Position numbers and translations under genes: made by a program. A stretch of DNA of 64,000 nt from Chamaecyparis obtusa (taxonomy: Eukaryota > Streptophyta > Pinopsida > Cupressales > Cupressaceae). The notes under the pieces were generated by a model, which was given only the letters and a program-made list of their open reading frames with translations, searched no databases and had not been told where the DNA came from. Positions within the stretch are counted from its first letter, which is position 1. Each line of letters begins with the position of its first letter. Location: the NCBI GenBank assembly GCA_027943335.1, contig BSBK01002089.1, forward strand, positions 275,501 through 339,500. Direction: 5' to 3'. Positions 24,236-36,406 of the stretch are shown piece after piece.

Positions 24236-24880
24236 AAAAACTACTAAAAATCACATATAGATGACCAATTTTGATCACATGACCAGTAATAGTTTATTGC
24301 CAGTCATTTGTAACACCACCAAATTTGTGACTAAACAAATTTTAGTCATTTGTTGGTTGTTTTGAATGATCAATTTGGTAGTATTTTTACTCATTAATTT
24401 AGTCATTTGTTGTTGTTAATTGGTCATTCATTTAATCTTGATAGTCATTTATTTAATCATTAAAATCATTAATTTGTGTCAATTGGTAACATATTTAATC
24501 ATTTGTATGAACTAATTTCCATCCATTGGTAGTATATTTGATCATTTTAATCATTAATTTAGTCAATGTTGTTAATAATTAGTCATTTATTTAATCACGT
24601 TAACACTTAATTGATATCGATTGGTAATATATTTAGTCATTTGTATCAACTAATTTCCATCCATTGGTAGTATATTTGATCATTTTAATCATTAATTTAG
24701 TCAACATTGTTAATAATTAGTCATTTATTTAATCACGATAACAATTAATTGATATCGATTGGTAATATATTTAGTCATTGTCACTCTTATGTTTCCATCT
24801 ACTAAGAGTATATTTAATCACTATTATATTTTGGTTCTCATTAATTGGTATTAAATTTAGTTGTGATATAAATAATGTAT
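24236..24880. repeat. Subterminal repeats of the CACTA element
   Basis: Short motifs TTAGTCATTT, ATTTAATCA and TTAATCATTAATTTAGTCA recur many times. A larger unit of about 138 bp is repeated from about 24462, with AACTAATTTCCATCCATTGG at 24510 and 24648. Such arrays are the usual binding sites of the TNPA-type protein in En/Spm-like elements. Confidence 0.75.
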
Positions 24881-25154
24881 TAAATTACATAAATTTAATA
24901 ATGCAAAAAAGGCATATATTAAACTTGAAGTAAACCATAAAAGAAATTAAAAATATATTAACATATACAAACAATATTCAACATCATGAGAAAGAAAGGT
25001 AATCTGCAATTTTAAAATATAATATGTATCAAGTAATAAAATGTCAACGTTGAGAGTATACATAATTATATCTAAAAATATCAAAGTTATTAAGAGTTTC
25101 CAACTCATTAAATAAACCATGAATGTCTGGTATCTAGTGCATGATAAACATCAA

Positions 25155-26080
25155 CTAATTCATTTTCTCCAAAAAAATTATTGGCCACCGTGCAAAGGAT
25201 CCTTCTTTCTCATTTAGACAGATTGCTCCATCTAGTTTGTCTTCATAAACAAGTGGTACGGTACTTGTGACCCTCACAAGTTCTACATTTGCATCACTCG
25301 TTCCTTTCAAGTTTTCTCCATGTATGATAGATAGTGAATGGATCCGCCCAACACCAACAGTAGCACTATCAAATGGATCCAACACTCTGACTTTATCTCC
25401 TTCTTGGAGTTCATGAATATTTTTCTGCAAAAACAAAAGGTCCATAGGTAATTATGTGACTTATTAACATAATAATTATCACATAGGTAAACATTTGACT
25501 TATTAACATAATAAAACAACCATTACTTGCTCAAATAGTACTTGCATGTGTTAAAACAAATACCATGAAATACACAACAATAAATAAAAATCACCTTGCT
25601 TTTAACATGAAGTCTTCTTTGAATATCATATAGATCCTCATCCAGTTCAACATGTTCACTATCAACATCCTTCTCAAATTGTGGAGCTTTATAGATAGGT
25701 CTATTGAGAGCGTCTTTCCCTATATGCATAGTAGACTAAAGAGAAAACAAGTACAAGTCATATGCTGGAAGAGGGTATGATATGTAAACCTTGGCAAGAA
25801 ATAAGTACAATTCTAAATTGTGCAATGAAGATAACTAATAAATATTGTGACAAATTAACTTACATCTGGAAAAATGCAAAATCTATAATTATTTGTTTAA
25901 AATAACATTTCAAGCATGAAGATTAGGATAGATAATTGACAACTATTACATTACCTCAACTTTACCACAACTATACCTGTGTTGATCCACATTCATGTCC
26001 ACTAATTCATCGCAATCACTGTCAATATCAGCAGCTTTGTTGGCATCAAAGCATTTTTGTGCAGCTTTGATAGAATTTCT
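25155..26080 (-). pseudogene. CACTA second gene, 3' exons
   Basis: Three exons are supported. 26080-25977 (RNSIKAAQKCFDANKAAD, then GTATAG donor), 25735-25595 (MHIGKDALNRPIYKAPQFEK, phase 0 at both ends, donor GTGATT) and 25424-25155 (after TTTTGCAG; LQEGDKVRVLDPFDSATVG to the stop). The last exon resembles the C-terminal region of plant En/Spm-type transposase-associated proteins (LDGAICLN, ARWPIIFLE). The phase between the first two exons does not match by eye, so either the junction is wrong or a frameshift has occurred. The protein probably binds the element ends; this is inferred from position and family. Confidence 0.6.
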
Positions 26081-27503
26081 CTACACGTGGTTAAATTGTT
26101 AGTAGATAGATTAAATGCAATGGTGGTATTTTCTTCCATGTCAGAAACAACAATAGTGTATTGTAGACTAACCATCACTAGTCATCATTGCTACAGGATT
26201 ATTACATCAGATAAGTGACAAATAACTCTTTAAGGTCTTATAAATAGATCAGCATATTCCCCTCTCATTATTACACAGATCAATGAGGAGTATTATCACT
26301 ATACAAGAAAGAAGAAAATAAGGGGGCTAACATTATCCAAGAAATAAGTAATTGCTGTCTAGAAAGAGGAAGTCAGATCGCACAAAGGAAGAAGAAATCT
26401 CATCTATAATTGCAACCAAAGGAAGGAATTAATATGACCTAAGTTAGATAACTAACTAATGATATTGTTAGTTACAAGGAAGAGGTACAATTTGTTAAAA
26501 TAGTAATTCAGTTTGAAAGAGTTCTGATGAAAGAGATACAACTTTTCACATCATGCCCTTTGTTGCTTAATAAGGGAAGATCATCCATTTCTTCAAGGGG
26601 CATATTTTATTGGCATATAGTCTTCATACCTGAAGCACTTAAAGGGATTTAATACAGCCAACTAAAGGAGGTATTTGTCCCCTATTGGGCAAGGTCACAA
26701 ACACATGAAAAGAAGAAATTGATAAGTAGAAACAGCATCCCGAATTATTGCAAGAATAAAAGATTGTAATCAGACTAAGGCATAAACTTCTCACATAAAA
26801 TTGCATGAAACTTGAGCCATTATTTAGCAACAGTGACAGAGATTAGACTCACAAGAAGGCATTAAAGAAACATAAAATTAAAGGATAATAATTTGAAAGA
26901 GGATCAAGTACAAGATCCTATTTCTCATACCAAATTACATCTATTCCATTTGCATGATTATGAAAGACAATTTGAGAGAAGGCGATCAGATTATTGTAAG
27001 GATCAGGTGCTTTATTTCAACATAGTTCGTTAATAAGCATCTCAGTAAATCAAAGCAATATAGATCAGGAATCTAGGCAGAGCATCATCCTAGATTAGAG
27101 CAATATTAATCTGACAACATTTTGCATTCCCCAATCTACTCTATAGTATCGATATCAAAGAAGTTTTGGTTCATAGATATTACCCTTCATTTTTAGATCA
27201 GAATTTATATCAACATTCTAGTTTGGAAATAAATCTCAGAAATTAAAGTAAACTTTATCCTCATTAATATAAAGATATTTGGAATTTGCATTGATTGATT
27301 TCTTTTATCTCTCACAAGCCATCAAACAAGGATAATCAATTTATTACAACATCGATCATAAGAGATAAGACAAACTTGAAGTAATTGCATAAGGGGACAT
27401 TACAGTTTGTTACAACATGATAAGTTGTAACAACTCCAAAATATAGGCATACACTAAAATAACATAATAATTAAAGCATAAATGGCTTAGAAGATAAGCA
27501 TAC
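26081..27503. other. Intronic sequence of the CACTA second gene
   Basis: No coding or repeat signal stands out. The stretch is AT-rich with several frames shorter than 65 codons and without family features. The exon-like pieces on either side are on the minus strand, so this is read as intron. Confidence 0.45.
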
Positions 27504-27743
27504 CTTAGTATTGAATATCCAGTTATTAGTTGCCTTATTAACACCTATATTTGGAGATAAGTGAAAGCAAACGCATTAAAAAAAGATTCTAAATATCTAT
27601 TAAATTGAGTGGTAAGCATATATAATAATTCAAATATAATAAGATAGTGAGAAATGACCTATGGAGTCTCGTTTCTTCTTAACCATAACATTCTCTTTAA
27701 TTCCTTGACCATCTTTTCCCAAGCCTTCACCTTCTTTCCAAAC
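27504..27743 (-). pseudogene. CACTA second gene, two small exons
   Basis: Exon 27743-27659 follows TTTGCAAG and reads VWKEGEGLGKDGQGIKENVM before GTCATT. Exon 27544-27504 follows AAATATAG and reads VNKATNNWIFNTK before GTATGC. The phases join cleanly: the trailing G of the first exon plus GT of the second gives Gly, and the frame continues into the exon at 26080 in phase 0. Lys/Gly-rich sequence of this kind with an EN and KK run is common in CACTA second proteins. No stop is seen in these two exons. Confidence 0.55.
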
Positions 27744-27744
27744 C

Positions 27745-28503
27745 TTGCAAAGAACAAGCAGAGGGGAAAAAATGAGAAACTTACATAAGACATGCAAAAA
27801 ACAATATGTACTTACCTTTTAGAACCCGTAACATAAACTTAAGTTCAAATATAGACAACAACATAATAGAAGATGGTCAGAGTCGTGGGTTTCCTGAAGT
27901 CGTAGATTACTCATCTCAATATGAAGTCGTAGAGATTACTTAGATTACTTGTCTCAATATAAAGTCTTAGAGGGATGTTGTTGTTTAGAAGTCGAGAAAG
28001 CAATTCAAACATACTAGCAGTAGACATACTAATAGACAAAAAGAGGATGAATCTTCTTTGCTTACCCATAATCTTCTTTGCCTATGAGCTCAGCCTTTGA
28101 CGCAACACAACAGAGAATGCTATTGATATGCAATGAAAGATGCAAAATGAAGGTACTTTAAACCTCAAATGAGTAATCTACAACTCAGAATGGGTATCAA
28201 CCTTTGTAATCAAACATATGTTTTTAACTCAAATAATTTAAAAATTTTCTCTGAGGTCCTCTAATATGACATGGTTCTCCAAGGTTTTGAATTTTTTATC
28301 CTGAAAAACATGTGATGCCTTCATCAAGATGCAAAATAATGATTAAATCCCCAGATTTATGATTGAACACATAGGTTTTCACTGATGTTTGCAACATGTT
28401 TCACAAAAAATACATAAGTTCAAATATGGTTCAAACAATCTCCAATACATCCACCTAGTCATATTATAACATCACATTCTTACTCCAGCCATCAGATCAC
28501 TCT
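27745..28503. other. Intronic sequence left of the nested LTR block
   Basis: No gene or element boundary is recognised. Short direct repeats (ATCTCAATATGAAGTCGTAG-like) occur near 27885-27970. Confidence 0.35.
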
Positions 28504-31500
28504 TGGTGCAGGGGCACCTAATGGACACATGAAGCTACAGGGTACACCAGGAGACCATGAAGGTACCAAGGGAAATCAATGCCTAATGAAGACATGTCAA
28601 GTCATTTGATGATGGATTATGGCTATTGAAGCCATCAAAATGTAAGGAATTTCATAAAGTTGTCAAATTGTAAGGTATTGCCAAGAATAGGCAATGTGAT
28701 GTAAGGAGTCATTGTGAAGTCAATGTGATGTAAGGGGTCATTTGAAGTCCTAGAGTGTCCTAGGAAGAGTTATAGGTTGATGGAATGAATAATAGTGTTT
28801 ACATAATGTAATAAGGCTCTAAAATGTGTAAAGGGCACTAAAAGTGCAAGATTTTGTAACATTGACAACATTGACAATATAGGCCAAATATGGCACACTA
28901 GAGGGAGTTAAGGGTAAAGGTGGAGTCTTTAGGTCACTTAGGTATCATAAAGTCATTTAGATACAATAATAAATGTTCCCAATGTCTTAAGCCAAGAAAG
29001 TGGCAAAGGGAAAACAAATAAGTAATGACTGTCATTTAAAAGTTATCAAAACTGTTTGTTTACTGACATATGACAATTAAGGGATAGTTATAAGGTTTTG
29101 ATCGACTTTGAGTCAGTTTTGGGAGTTAGACTAGAGGTAAAAGTCTGGAAAGAAATGTCTTTATAATACACAATAGGTAGTAGTCGAGAGAGAAGAATGT
29201 ATCAAGGAAAAGAAATAAATAAAGGAATTCTGTAACTCACTGTCACAGTGACAGTTTTCTATTTTGCAAGATTCAGTTTGGTAATCCAATAAAGTTCTTT
29301 CCATTAAAGATTTACTATTTTGTTCCTTGAAAAGATTGTCATGATTTTTTAACTTTGTGCAAAGATTTTGTAAGTTATTTTCAAGAAAAACTATATTTGA
29401 GATCTCTGCTGTCACAGGAAACGTGATAGTCTGTCACTGTTTTGTAGTCATTTATGGAGACAAGCCTCTCCCACTTTCTTTAATTGGAATGTAACTTGTG
29501 GGAGAGGTAATTAAGTGTATAAATATGATGTTTTTTATATGATTTTAATGCAGGAGGGTGTGTGACAGTGTATAGAGATAGAACAGTGTGTGTGACTGTT
29601 GAACCAAATAGTGAAGGTGCATTTGCAAGGCACCACATGGTGAATATGAGTAAATTGAGGTTGGAGTGGGTAAACAAGTGTTGAAAACATTTGAGAGAGT
29701 ATGTTTAAAGGTGTCTAAACCATTAGTAAGGTTTTGTGTGTTGGATAAGAGACTTTTCTAGAAAGCCCTAGCTTAGAAACCCTTAAAAGGAGGGTTTGTT
29801 GAAAGAATGCTTAGATGTGAGTGGATGTCCAAAAAAATTTAGAAATCCTGGTGTTTAGTAGATTCTCTAAGACTGTTTCAAGGTTTGGAGTGTTGAGGAT
29901 AAGAGAAAAGGGTAGTTGCTTTGGAATTGGAGGGCTAATTAGGCCTAGGTGCATGTAGAGACAGCCATAGAAAGGTTCACCAGTCACAGGTTGAAGGACT
30001 GAGATTTACAGGGTTTTAAGAATTCAATAATGGGTATTTGAAAAGGTGAAGGAGTTACTAGGGTGTTTGGGAAATTTGGGAGTAAAGTGCAATTTATCAC
30101 CTTATAACCTCTACTAACCCAACTAGCCCCATTAAGCCCATTTGGCTTATATTGCCAACATTGGCAATTTTTACAAATATTGCACTTTTAGTGCCTATGA
30201 CAATATTTAGAGGATTTAATAGCCTTGTTACATATTTTAAGACCCCTATAGATCATTTTCAACAACCACTAACCTAGGATCAACAAAATCTATTCCAAGG
30301 TACCTTCTAGACTCAATATTGCCTTTAAGGCTTACATTTATGATTTGTTTACAAAATGATCAATGGATGATCAACATAATATTTCAAGACCATGAGAATT
30401 CTTATTACATGTTTTAATGACCCTTGAAGGCCATTTGTCTTCAACACCTCCCAGGGATCCATTAGTGACCCCATTGCTCTTCCTGCCTCTTGGATTTGAC
30501 CTTGGTGCTCCTGCACCAAGACCCCAGAGGGGTGCCTTGGTGCAGGGAACCTATGGCTCCATGGAATTCAAAATTGCTAGGTAGGTTTAGTAGTTGGTCT
30601 TGGTCCTTATTTGCATTGTAATGACCCATTTGTAAGGTGCTTGATCACTAAGGTGACTTTATAAACCTAGTGGATCAATGCAACCATGGGGTTCATATAG
30701 TTGATCTTAGTTGATTTCATGTTTTAGTGTGTCTAGATGATAGGCCTAAGTCATTCTAGGGGTCTATAGGTCAGGAACAACCTTAGGAACATGTTTTAGG
30801 CCTAAGTATGCCAAAAAATACAAATGGCATTGTTATGTCTTAACAACCTTTTGAAAAGGTGTGTCTTTTGTTTTCAAAAGGTAGTTCCCAACGGTCAAAT
30901 GGGAAAAAATGGTCAGTAATTATATTTAAACCATTGTAATGTGATCCAAGATAGAGGAGAGGATCATTTGTATGAAGGCTTGAAGTTAATAAATGCAAAA
31001 AACCCTTAAAATTCTGAAAAAAACCTGTGAGACAACAAATTGTACAACCTGATACGGATTGTTCATGATTGCTAATGTACTTTTCTATGTAGAGAAATGT
31101 TTTAGTCATCTTTTGGTTTTGGTTTGAATCCATTTCGATCAGGGAGTCAAAAGTTATCCTACTTTTTCTGGGACTGGTCCAGAATTCTTTCTAGAAAGAA
31201 CAATTTGCCTTAATGGAGGTCTAACTTGCAAACCCCACAGTGGAAAATTCTAAAACTAGAGGGACTACAAGTTATAAGTCTAAAATCTATGGTTCCAGAG
31301 TTTCAGGGCATTTGGAGTAGGGTTAGGGCACTTTCAAGCCAGCCCTAGGTCAAGTTAATGAGCAAACTTGACTAGGAGAATGAGCAAAGTGGAGACAGTC
31401 TTGAAATCTAAGTTGTTCAAAGGTACTAGAGGCTGTTATTGAGTGATTTGGAGTTTTTTTGGATAGCCTTGAGGGTTTGGGGTCTTGGGAACCCATCTTT

Positions 31501-31828
31501 ACATTTTCCATGATGCCCTAGCTTAGCCTGATCAACTAGGCCTAGGAGTGCAAGTGGGGTTTGGGGGTGCAGGACTAAGATCTGTCCAAGTCCTTTTGGA
31601 ATCCAACAAAACTACCAAATGGGTATCCTAAATGGTGATTAGTTTCCCTGGGTGTGTGGGAAAATTGTAAGTTAAAGCCCAAAAATTGAGTTAGAAGGGC
31701 TAATTGGCCTATTAGGCCTAATAACTAGAAGTGAGGGTTTGAGACTTGGGGGGTCCAAACAAGTTGTGGAATATGAGTGCTAGGGGCACAAATAGACTAT
31801 CTCCAAAGGAATTTGCTTGAGAAGTGAA
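28504..31828. repeat. LTR fragments of an unnamed retroelement family, inverted arrangement
   Basis: TGGTGCAGGGGCACC at 28504 opens a forward LTR-like copy. It carries a run of family landmarks shared with 51.3-54.4 kb: CTCTGCTGTCACAG near 29400, the paired arms CCTCTCCCAC and GTGGGAGAGG at about 29465-29510, and AATGCAGGAGGGTGTG. An inverted copy of the LTR start lies at about 30120-30518 (GGTGCTCCTGCACCA at 30504-30518), and another forward start with TTGGTGCAGGG lies at about 30538. The block continues right of the copia insertion (38894 on). No open reading frame of the family is present. It fills part of an intron of the CACTA second gene. Confidence 0.6.
31824..31828. repeat. Target-site duplication, left (GTGAA)
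   Basis: GTGAA directly precedes the left LTR at 31829 and is repeated exactly at 38889-38893 directly after the right LTR. A 5-bp duplication is usual for LTR retrotransposons. Confidence 0.9.
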
Positions 31829-33043
31829 TGATGGAATATGGATGAAGTGACTGAGAGGGGGGGGGGGGAATCAGTCAACCATAAAACACTTCACAATTAA
31901 TTCTTTTCAGATCCCTTATGATATCTTAAAAATGTTATCTGTTTTAGCACTTGGTAAATAGATTGTAGTAACTTTGAAGATGTAGAAAGTATTAGCAAAA
32001 TTATCTTTTAGATATTCATCAGCACTAGTGTATGATTAAGATAGCAATTAAGAACACAAGAGACACAAGATTTAATGTGGAAACCCAATATGGGAAAAAC
32101 CACCAATGTATCTAGATACTACTTTTCACTTTTTTGAAGTGATGCCCGGTTAGAAGCCAACCTGGTAAAAGGTTACAAAACACACTGTTAGGTGTGACCT
32201 TATTAGAGGATTTAATCACCCTGCTAGGAGTGGCCTGGTAAGAGGTCTTGAAAACAATTCAATGGAATTGTCACCTTGTTAGAGGATTTACAATATGGTT
32301 GTTAAACCAACTCGGTTAAGAGATTTAGAATTCACTGTTACAATGATAAGAAGGTAACAATGAAAAATGACCTGTATAATAATGCAACTACCTTGCTGAT
32401 TATAGATCTCTGTTCTGCATATGTGTGATCCTTCCTGATCGAATAAATCTCTGCTACACCTTAAGGATATCTGAACATCCTTCACAAATTTGCACACACC
32501 TTTCCTGTCTTTCTTCTGTAAATCTTCTGTTGTATTTCTTGTTTATTTTTCACATTTGACCTTTTATTTATATGATTTTAGATTTGTCAAATCGACATTA
32601 TTTAGTATAACAGTTGGCTGAATTAAGCAAACTCTATTTGCAAAAATCCTTCAAGGGCTGACAGTGCTCGGTGACCATAACTTTCTACAATCTTTCAGAG
32701 ACTGAGGGAACTCGGTAAACACCGACAATCCTTTACCTTCGATAACCGACTGAACTCGGTAAACACTAAATTTTCTTTGATGACTGACTGAACTCGATAA
32801 ACACTGAATTTCCTTTGACGACCGACTGAACTCGTAAATGCTAAATTTTCTTTGATAACCGAGTGAACTCGGTAGACACTGATTTTCTTTGATAACCGAG
32901 TGGACTCGGTAAGCACTAATCTTCCTATCTGGCAGACCGACTGAGCTCGGTAGGAACTGATTGCTGCGGACTATGACATTGTGTGACATCAAAGATAATA
33001 CATAATTTGAGTAGCAATTTCCTTCAGACAATTGTTTCCAACA
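31829..33043 (-). repeat. Left (3') LTR of the copia element
   Basis: It runs from TGATGG to CCAACA, 1215 bp. It has a poly-G run of about 12 near the left end (about 10 in the right LTR). A TATA-like site (minus TATAAATA) lies at 32565-32572. A stretch at 32660-32950 carries about eight diverged units around CTCGGTAAACACTGA, with two perfect palindromes (32858-32873 and 32895-32910). The ORFs here are not genes. Confidence 0.95.
32565..32572 (-). promoter_or_regulatory. TATA-like site in copia LTR
   Basis: The minus strand reads TATAAATA, with AAAAGG after it. The same site occurs in the right LTR at 38409-38416, which would be the promoter of the full-length RNA. The LTR similarity shows only that the site is conserved, not that it works. 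Confidence 0.45.
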
Positions 33044-33060
33044 ATCTCCCTCTTTGGCAT
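33044..33060 (-). promoter_or_regulatory. Polypurine tract of the copia element
   Basis: The minus strand reads CCAAAGAGGGAGATTG directly before the start of the 3' LTR. This is the usual primer for plus-strand DNA synthesis. Confidence 0.75.
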
Positions 33061-33374
33061 TGATGGCAACACAATATGTCATAGCATAAGAAATTTGAAA
33101 GAGTTAGCTCGGTTCAGATTCAAATCTCCCTCTGTCAGCAAACTTCCTTTATCCTAAAAAATCTTTCTTCTGACTATTGAAAATTTCTTGAAGTAGTAGC
33201 AAAGACATAGCAAACACTCCCTCTTTGACAACACATGCCAAAGACAATTCACATATTACCGGTGTAAATTAATGTACCTCAAGTACTGATTCATATCCAA
33301 TGATTCCTTGAATATGCTGCATCAACTGGTTGATTTTCAATCATGTTCTGGTTGATGCATCACTAAAACTATAT

Positions 33375-35665
33375 TTAGTGAGCCTCGGATAGGGGAATGA
33401 CCCCTAACTTACCTCTTAGATACACAAATGCATCCTTAGGTAATGGTTTGGTAAAAATGTCTGCAATCTGTTCTTTTCTATGAATATATTCTAATCTGAT
33501 TTCCTTGTCCTGCACCAATTCTCTGACAAAGTGATATTTAATAGCAATGTGCTTGGTTTTGGAATGCATCACTAGATTCTTTGAAATATTTATTGCACTG
33601 GTATTGTCACAAAATATAACAACTGGTTCTTTGATTTCAACCTTCATACCTTCTAATAACTGTTTAAACCAAATAATATTTGAACAGTTTACTGCAGCAG
33701 CAACATATTCTACTTCAGCTGTGGATTGAGATGTGCAATTTTGCTTTTTACTAGTCTAGGATACCAGTCTTTTTCCAAGAAAAAATGCTCCAACACTTGT
33801 GCTTTTTCTGTCATCAATGTTTCCTGCCCAATCAGCATCAGTAAACACTTTTAAGTCTAGATTGCCTCCAAATTTATACCACAAACCATATTCTTCAGTT
33901 CCTCTTAAGTATCTTAAGATTATTTTGATTGCCATCATATGATTTTCCTTAGGTTTTGCTGAGAATCTAGCTACTATACCGACTGCTAAGACAATATCAG
34001 GTCTTGTATGTACTACATACTACAATTTTCCAATCATAGATCGGTATAGGGTCTGATCAACTTCTTTTGAATCATCATTTTTGGTAAGTTTTAGTCCAGT
34101 ACACATGGGTGTACCAACTAGTTTTGAATCTTCCATACCAAACTTCTTAAGTATTTCCTTAATGTATTTAGATTGAGTAATGTATATACCATTCTTGCTT
34201 TGCTGAATTTGAAGACCAACAAAGAATTTTATTAAACCAAACATAGACATTTCAATTTCTTTGTTCATTTTCTCTGAAAATTCTTTGCACTGATCCTCAT
34301 TCCCTGTAAATATAGTATCATCTACAAATATTTCTGCCAATACAATTTTGTCATCCGGTCCTTCTTTAATATATAGATTGCTGTTATCATTGGCTCTTTT
34401 GAAATTAATCTGAATCAAATAGTTATGGAGTCTTTCATACCATTCTCTAGGAGCTTGTTTCAAACCATACAATGCTTTGTGTAACCTGCAGACCATGTCC
34501 TTTTTATCCGGAACAACAAAACCTTCAGGTTGTTCAATGTAGACTTCTTCATCAGAATTCCATTGAGAAATACAGATTTTATATCCATCTGATATACCTT
34601 AAATCCTTTGTGTGCTACATAAGCAAGTAGAGTTCTTACACCTTCTAATCTTGCAACAGGAGCAAAAGTTTCCCCATAATCTATACCTTCTTCTTGAGAA
34701 TAACCTTTACATACCAGTCTAGCTTTGTTTCTAGATACTTGACCATCTTCATTCAGCTTATTCCTGAATACCCATTTTGTTCCAATTACATTCTTATCTT
34801 TAGGTCTAGGTACAAGAGTCCATGTTTTGTTCTTTTGTATTTGTTCTAATTCTTCATTCATTGCTTCAATCCAACTTTCATTTTCCAATGCATCTTTGAT
34901 ATTTCTAGGTTCAAAGTCAGTAAGCAGACATGTACCTTTTAGCTTGCTTCTTGTCATAGTACCATATGATTTGTTTCCAATAATTTGATCTGGTGTATGA
35001 TATCTTCTGACATATTTGGCTAGTATAGGTTCCTTGCTTTTTGAATGATTCATGCTGTTGTCTTCTAGGATCTCTTCGTCAGGTTGCTCAGGCTCGGTAG
35101 ATATTTTCTCGGTAACTTTAGGCTGAGACTCGGTCTGAATTTCTTCCTGTGACTCGGTTTGAACTTCTTCCTGTGACTCGGTTTGTGACTCGATAACTGT
35201 GCTTGGCTCGGTAGATATAGTTTCCTTATTGATAGTTGTGTCTACCAATGTTTCAGGTTCAATGTAAATGAATCTTCTGTAGTTCTCAGGTTCCCTTTTG
35301 CTTTCTTCTTCAGTCTTTTCTGCAAACTCATCAAATTTTACATGTATACTTTCTATGACTTTGTGAGTAGATAAGTTCAGACATTTGTATGCCTTGCTTT
35401 TGCTAGAATATCCTAGGAATATTCCTTCATCACTTTTCACATCAAATTTATTTCTTCTGGATTCTTTTAAGATATAACACTTGCTACCAAATATTTTCAT
35501 GGAACTTACATTGGGTTTATAGCCATACCATAATTCATAAGGAGTTTTGAATGTGTCTTTCTTTAGTTGTACTCGGTTCAAGGTATGAACTGTAGTGCTG
35601 ATAGCTTCCTTCCAGTACTTTATAGCGATGTTCTTTTCTATCATTAGAGTCCTTGCACAATCCAT
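33375..35665 (-). pseudogene. Copia integrase C-terminus, reverse transcriptase and RNase H
   Basis: 35665-34460 holds the integrase end (NRVQLKKDTFKTPYELWYG), a Thr/Glu-rich linker with repeated TESQEE, and the RT start ([26 protein letters not shown]). A one-base deletion near 34545 shifts the frame; reading resumes at 34496 ([16 protein letters not shown], then FVDD). TAG at 34020-34022 (Gln expected before YVVHTRPDI) and TAG at 33756-33758 (Trp expected in LVSWxSKKQ) interrupt it further. RNase H follows with CDNTSAI and the terminal IADIFTKPLP. The stops fit C-to-T or G-to-A change. Confidence 0.92.
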
Positions 35666-35698
35666 AATAGATTTGTTTCTTCTTTCTGCTAGTCCATT

Positions 35699-36313
35699 CT
35701 ACTCAGGAGTTCTAGGAGCTGATACCTGTCTTTTGATTCCTCTTTCAATGCAAAAGTTGTTAAAATCATGGGAGATGAATTCACCACCTCTGTCTGATCT
35801 TAAGCATTTCAATATTTTCCCTGTTTCCTTTTCCACTCTTGCTAAGTACCATTTGAAATTTTCAAATGCTTCTGATTTTTCTCTTAAATACATGACAGTC
35901 ATCATTCTACAATAATCATCAACGAAAAGAATAAAGAATTTATCTCCAGTATAGCTTTGTATTCCAATAGGTCCACATAAATCAGTATGCACAATTTCCA
36001 AAATTTCTTTAGACTGATAGTTCTTACTCTTGAAACTAGTTTTACTCATTTTGCCAATCTGACAATTCTTACATAGACCAGTATCAGGTTTCTTCAAAGT
36101 AGGAATGCCTCTAACCTTCTTGAATTTGCTTATTTTTATCATGTTATCAAAATTCACATGACATAACCTTTTGTGCCATAGCCAACTTTCTTCAATTTGA
36201 GCAATAAAGCATGAATATTCACTGAGATCAAGATAAAATAAGTTACCTTTTGTTTGTTTGCCTGATCCAATGAGTTTTCCTTTTTCATCCAGCAGTCTTG
36301 CTTGACCATTCAT
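35699..36313 (-). pseudogene. Copia integrase core
   Basis: The zinc-binding part has WHKRLCHVNF and LCKNCQIGK, followed by the catalytic Asp of HTDLCGP and Asp of RSDRGGEF. The Glu of NGLAERRN comes after TAG at 35701-35699, where the family usually has CAG (Gln). The frame 36313-36407 reads NAYWVEGLKHNLLSVAQL, the typical lead-in between protease and integrase, and follows a TAA. The protein would insert element cDNA into the genome. Confidence 0.92.
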
Positions 36314-36406
36314 GAATTCAACCTTGAAACCAGTGTTGATTAGCTGTGCTACACTCAGAAGATTATGTTTTAGTCCTTCAACCCAATAAGCATTATCACA
36401 TATGAG

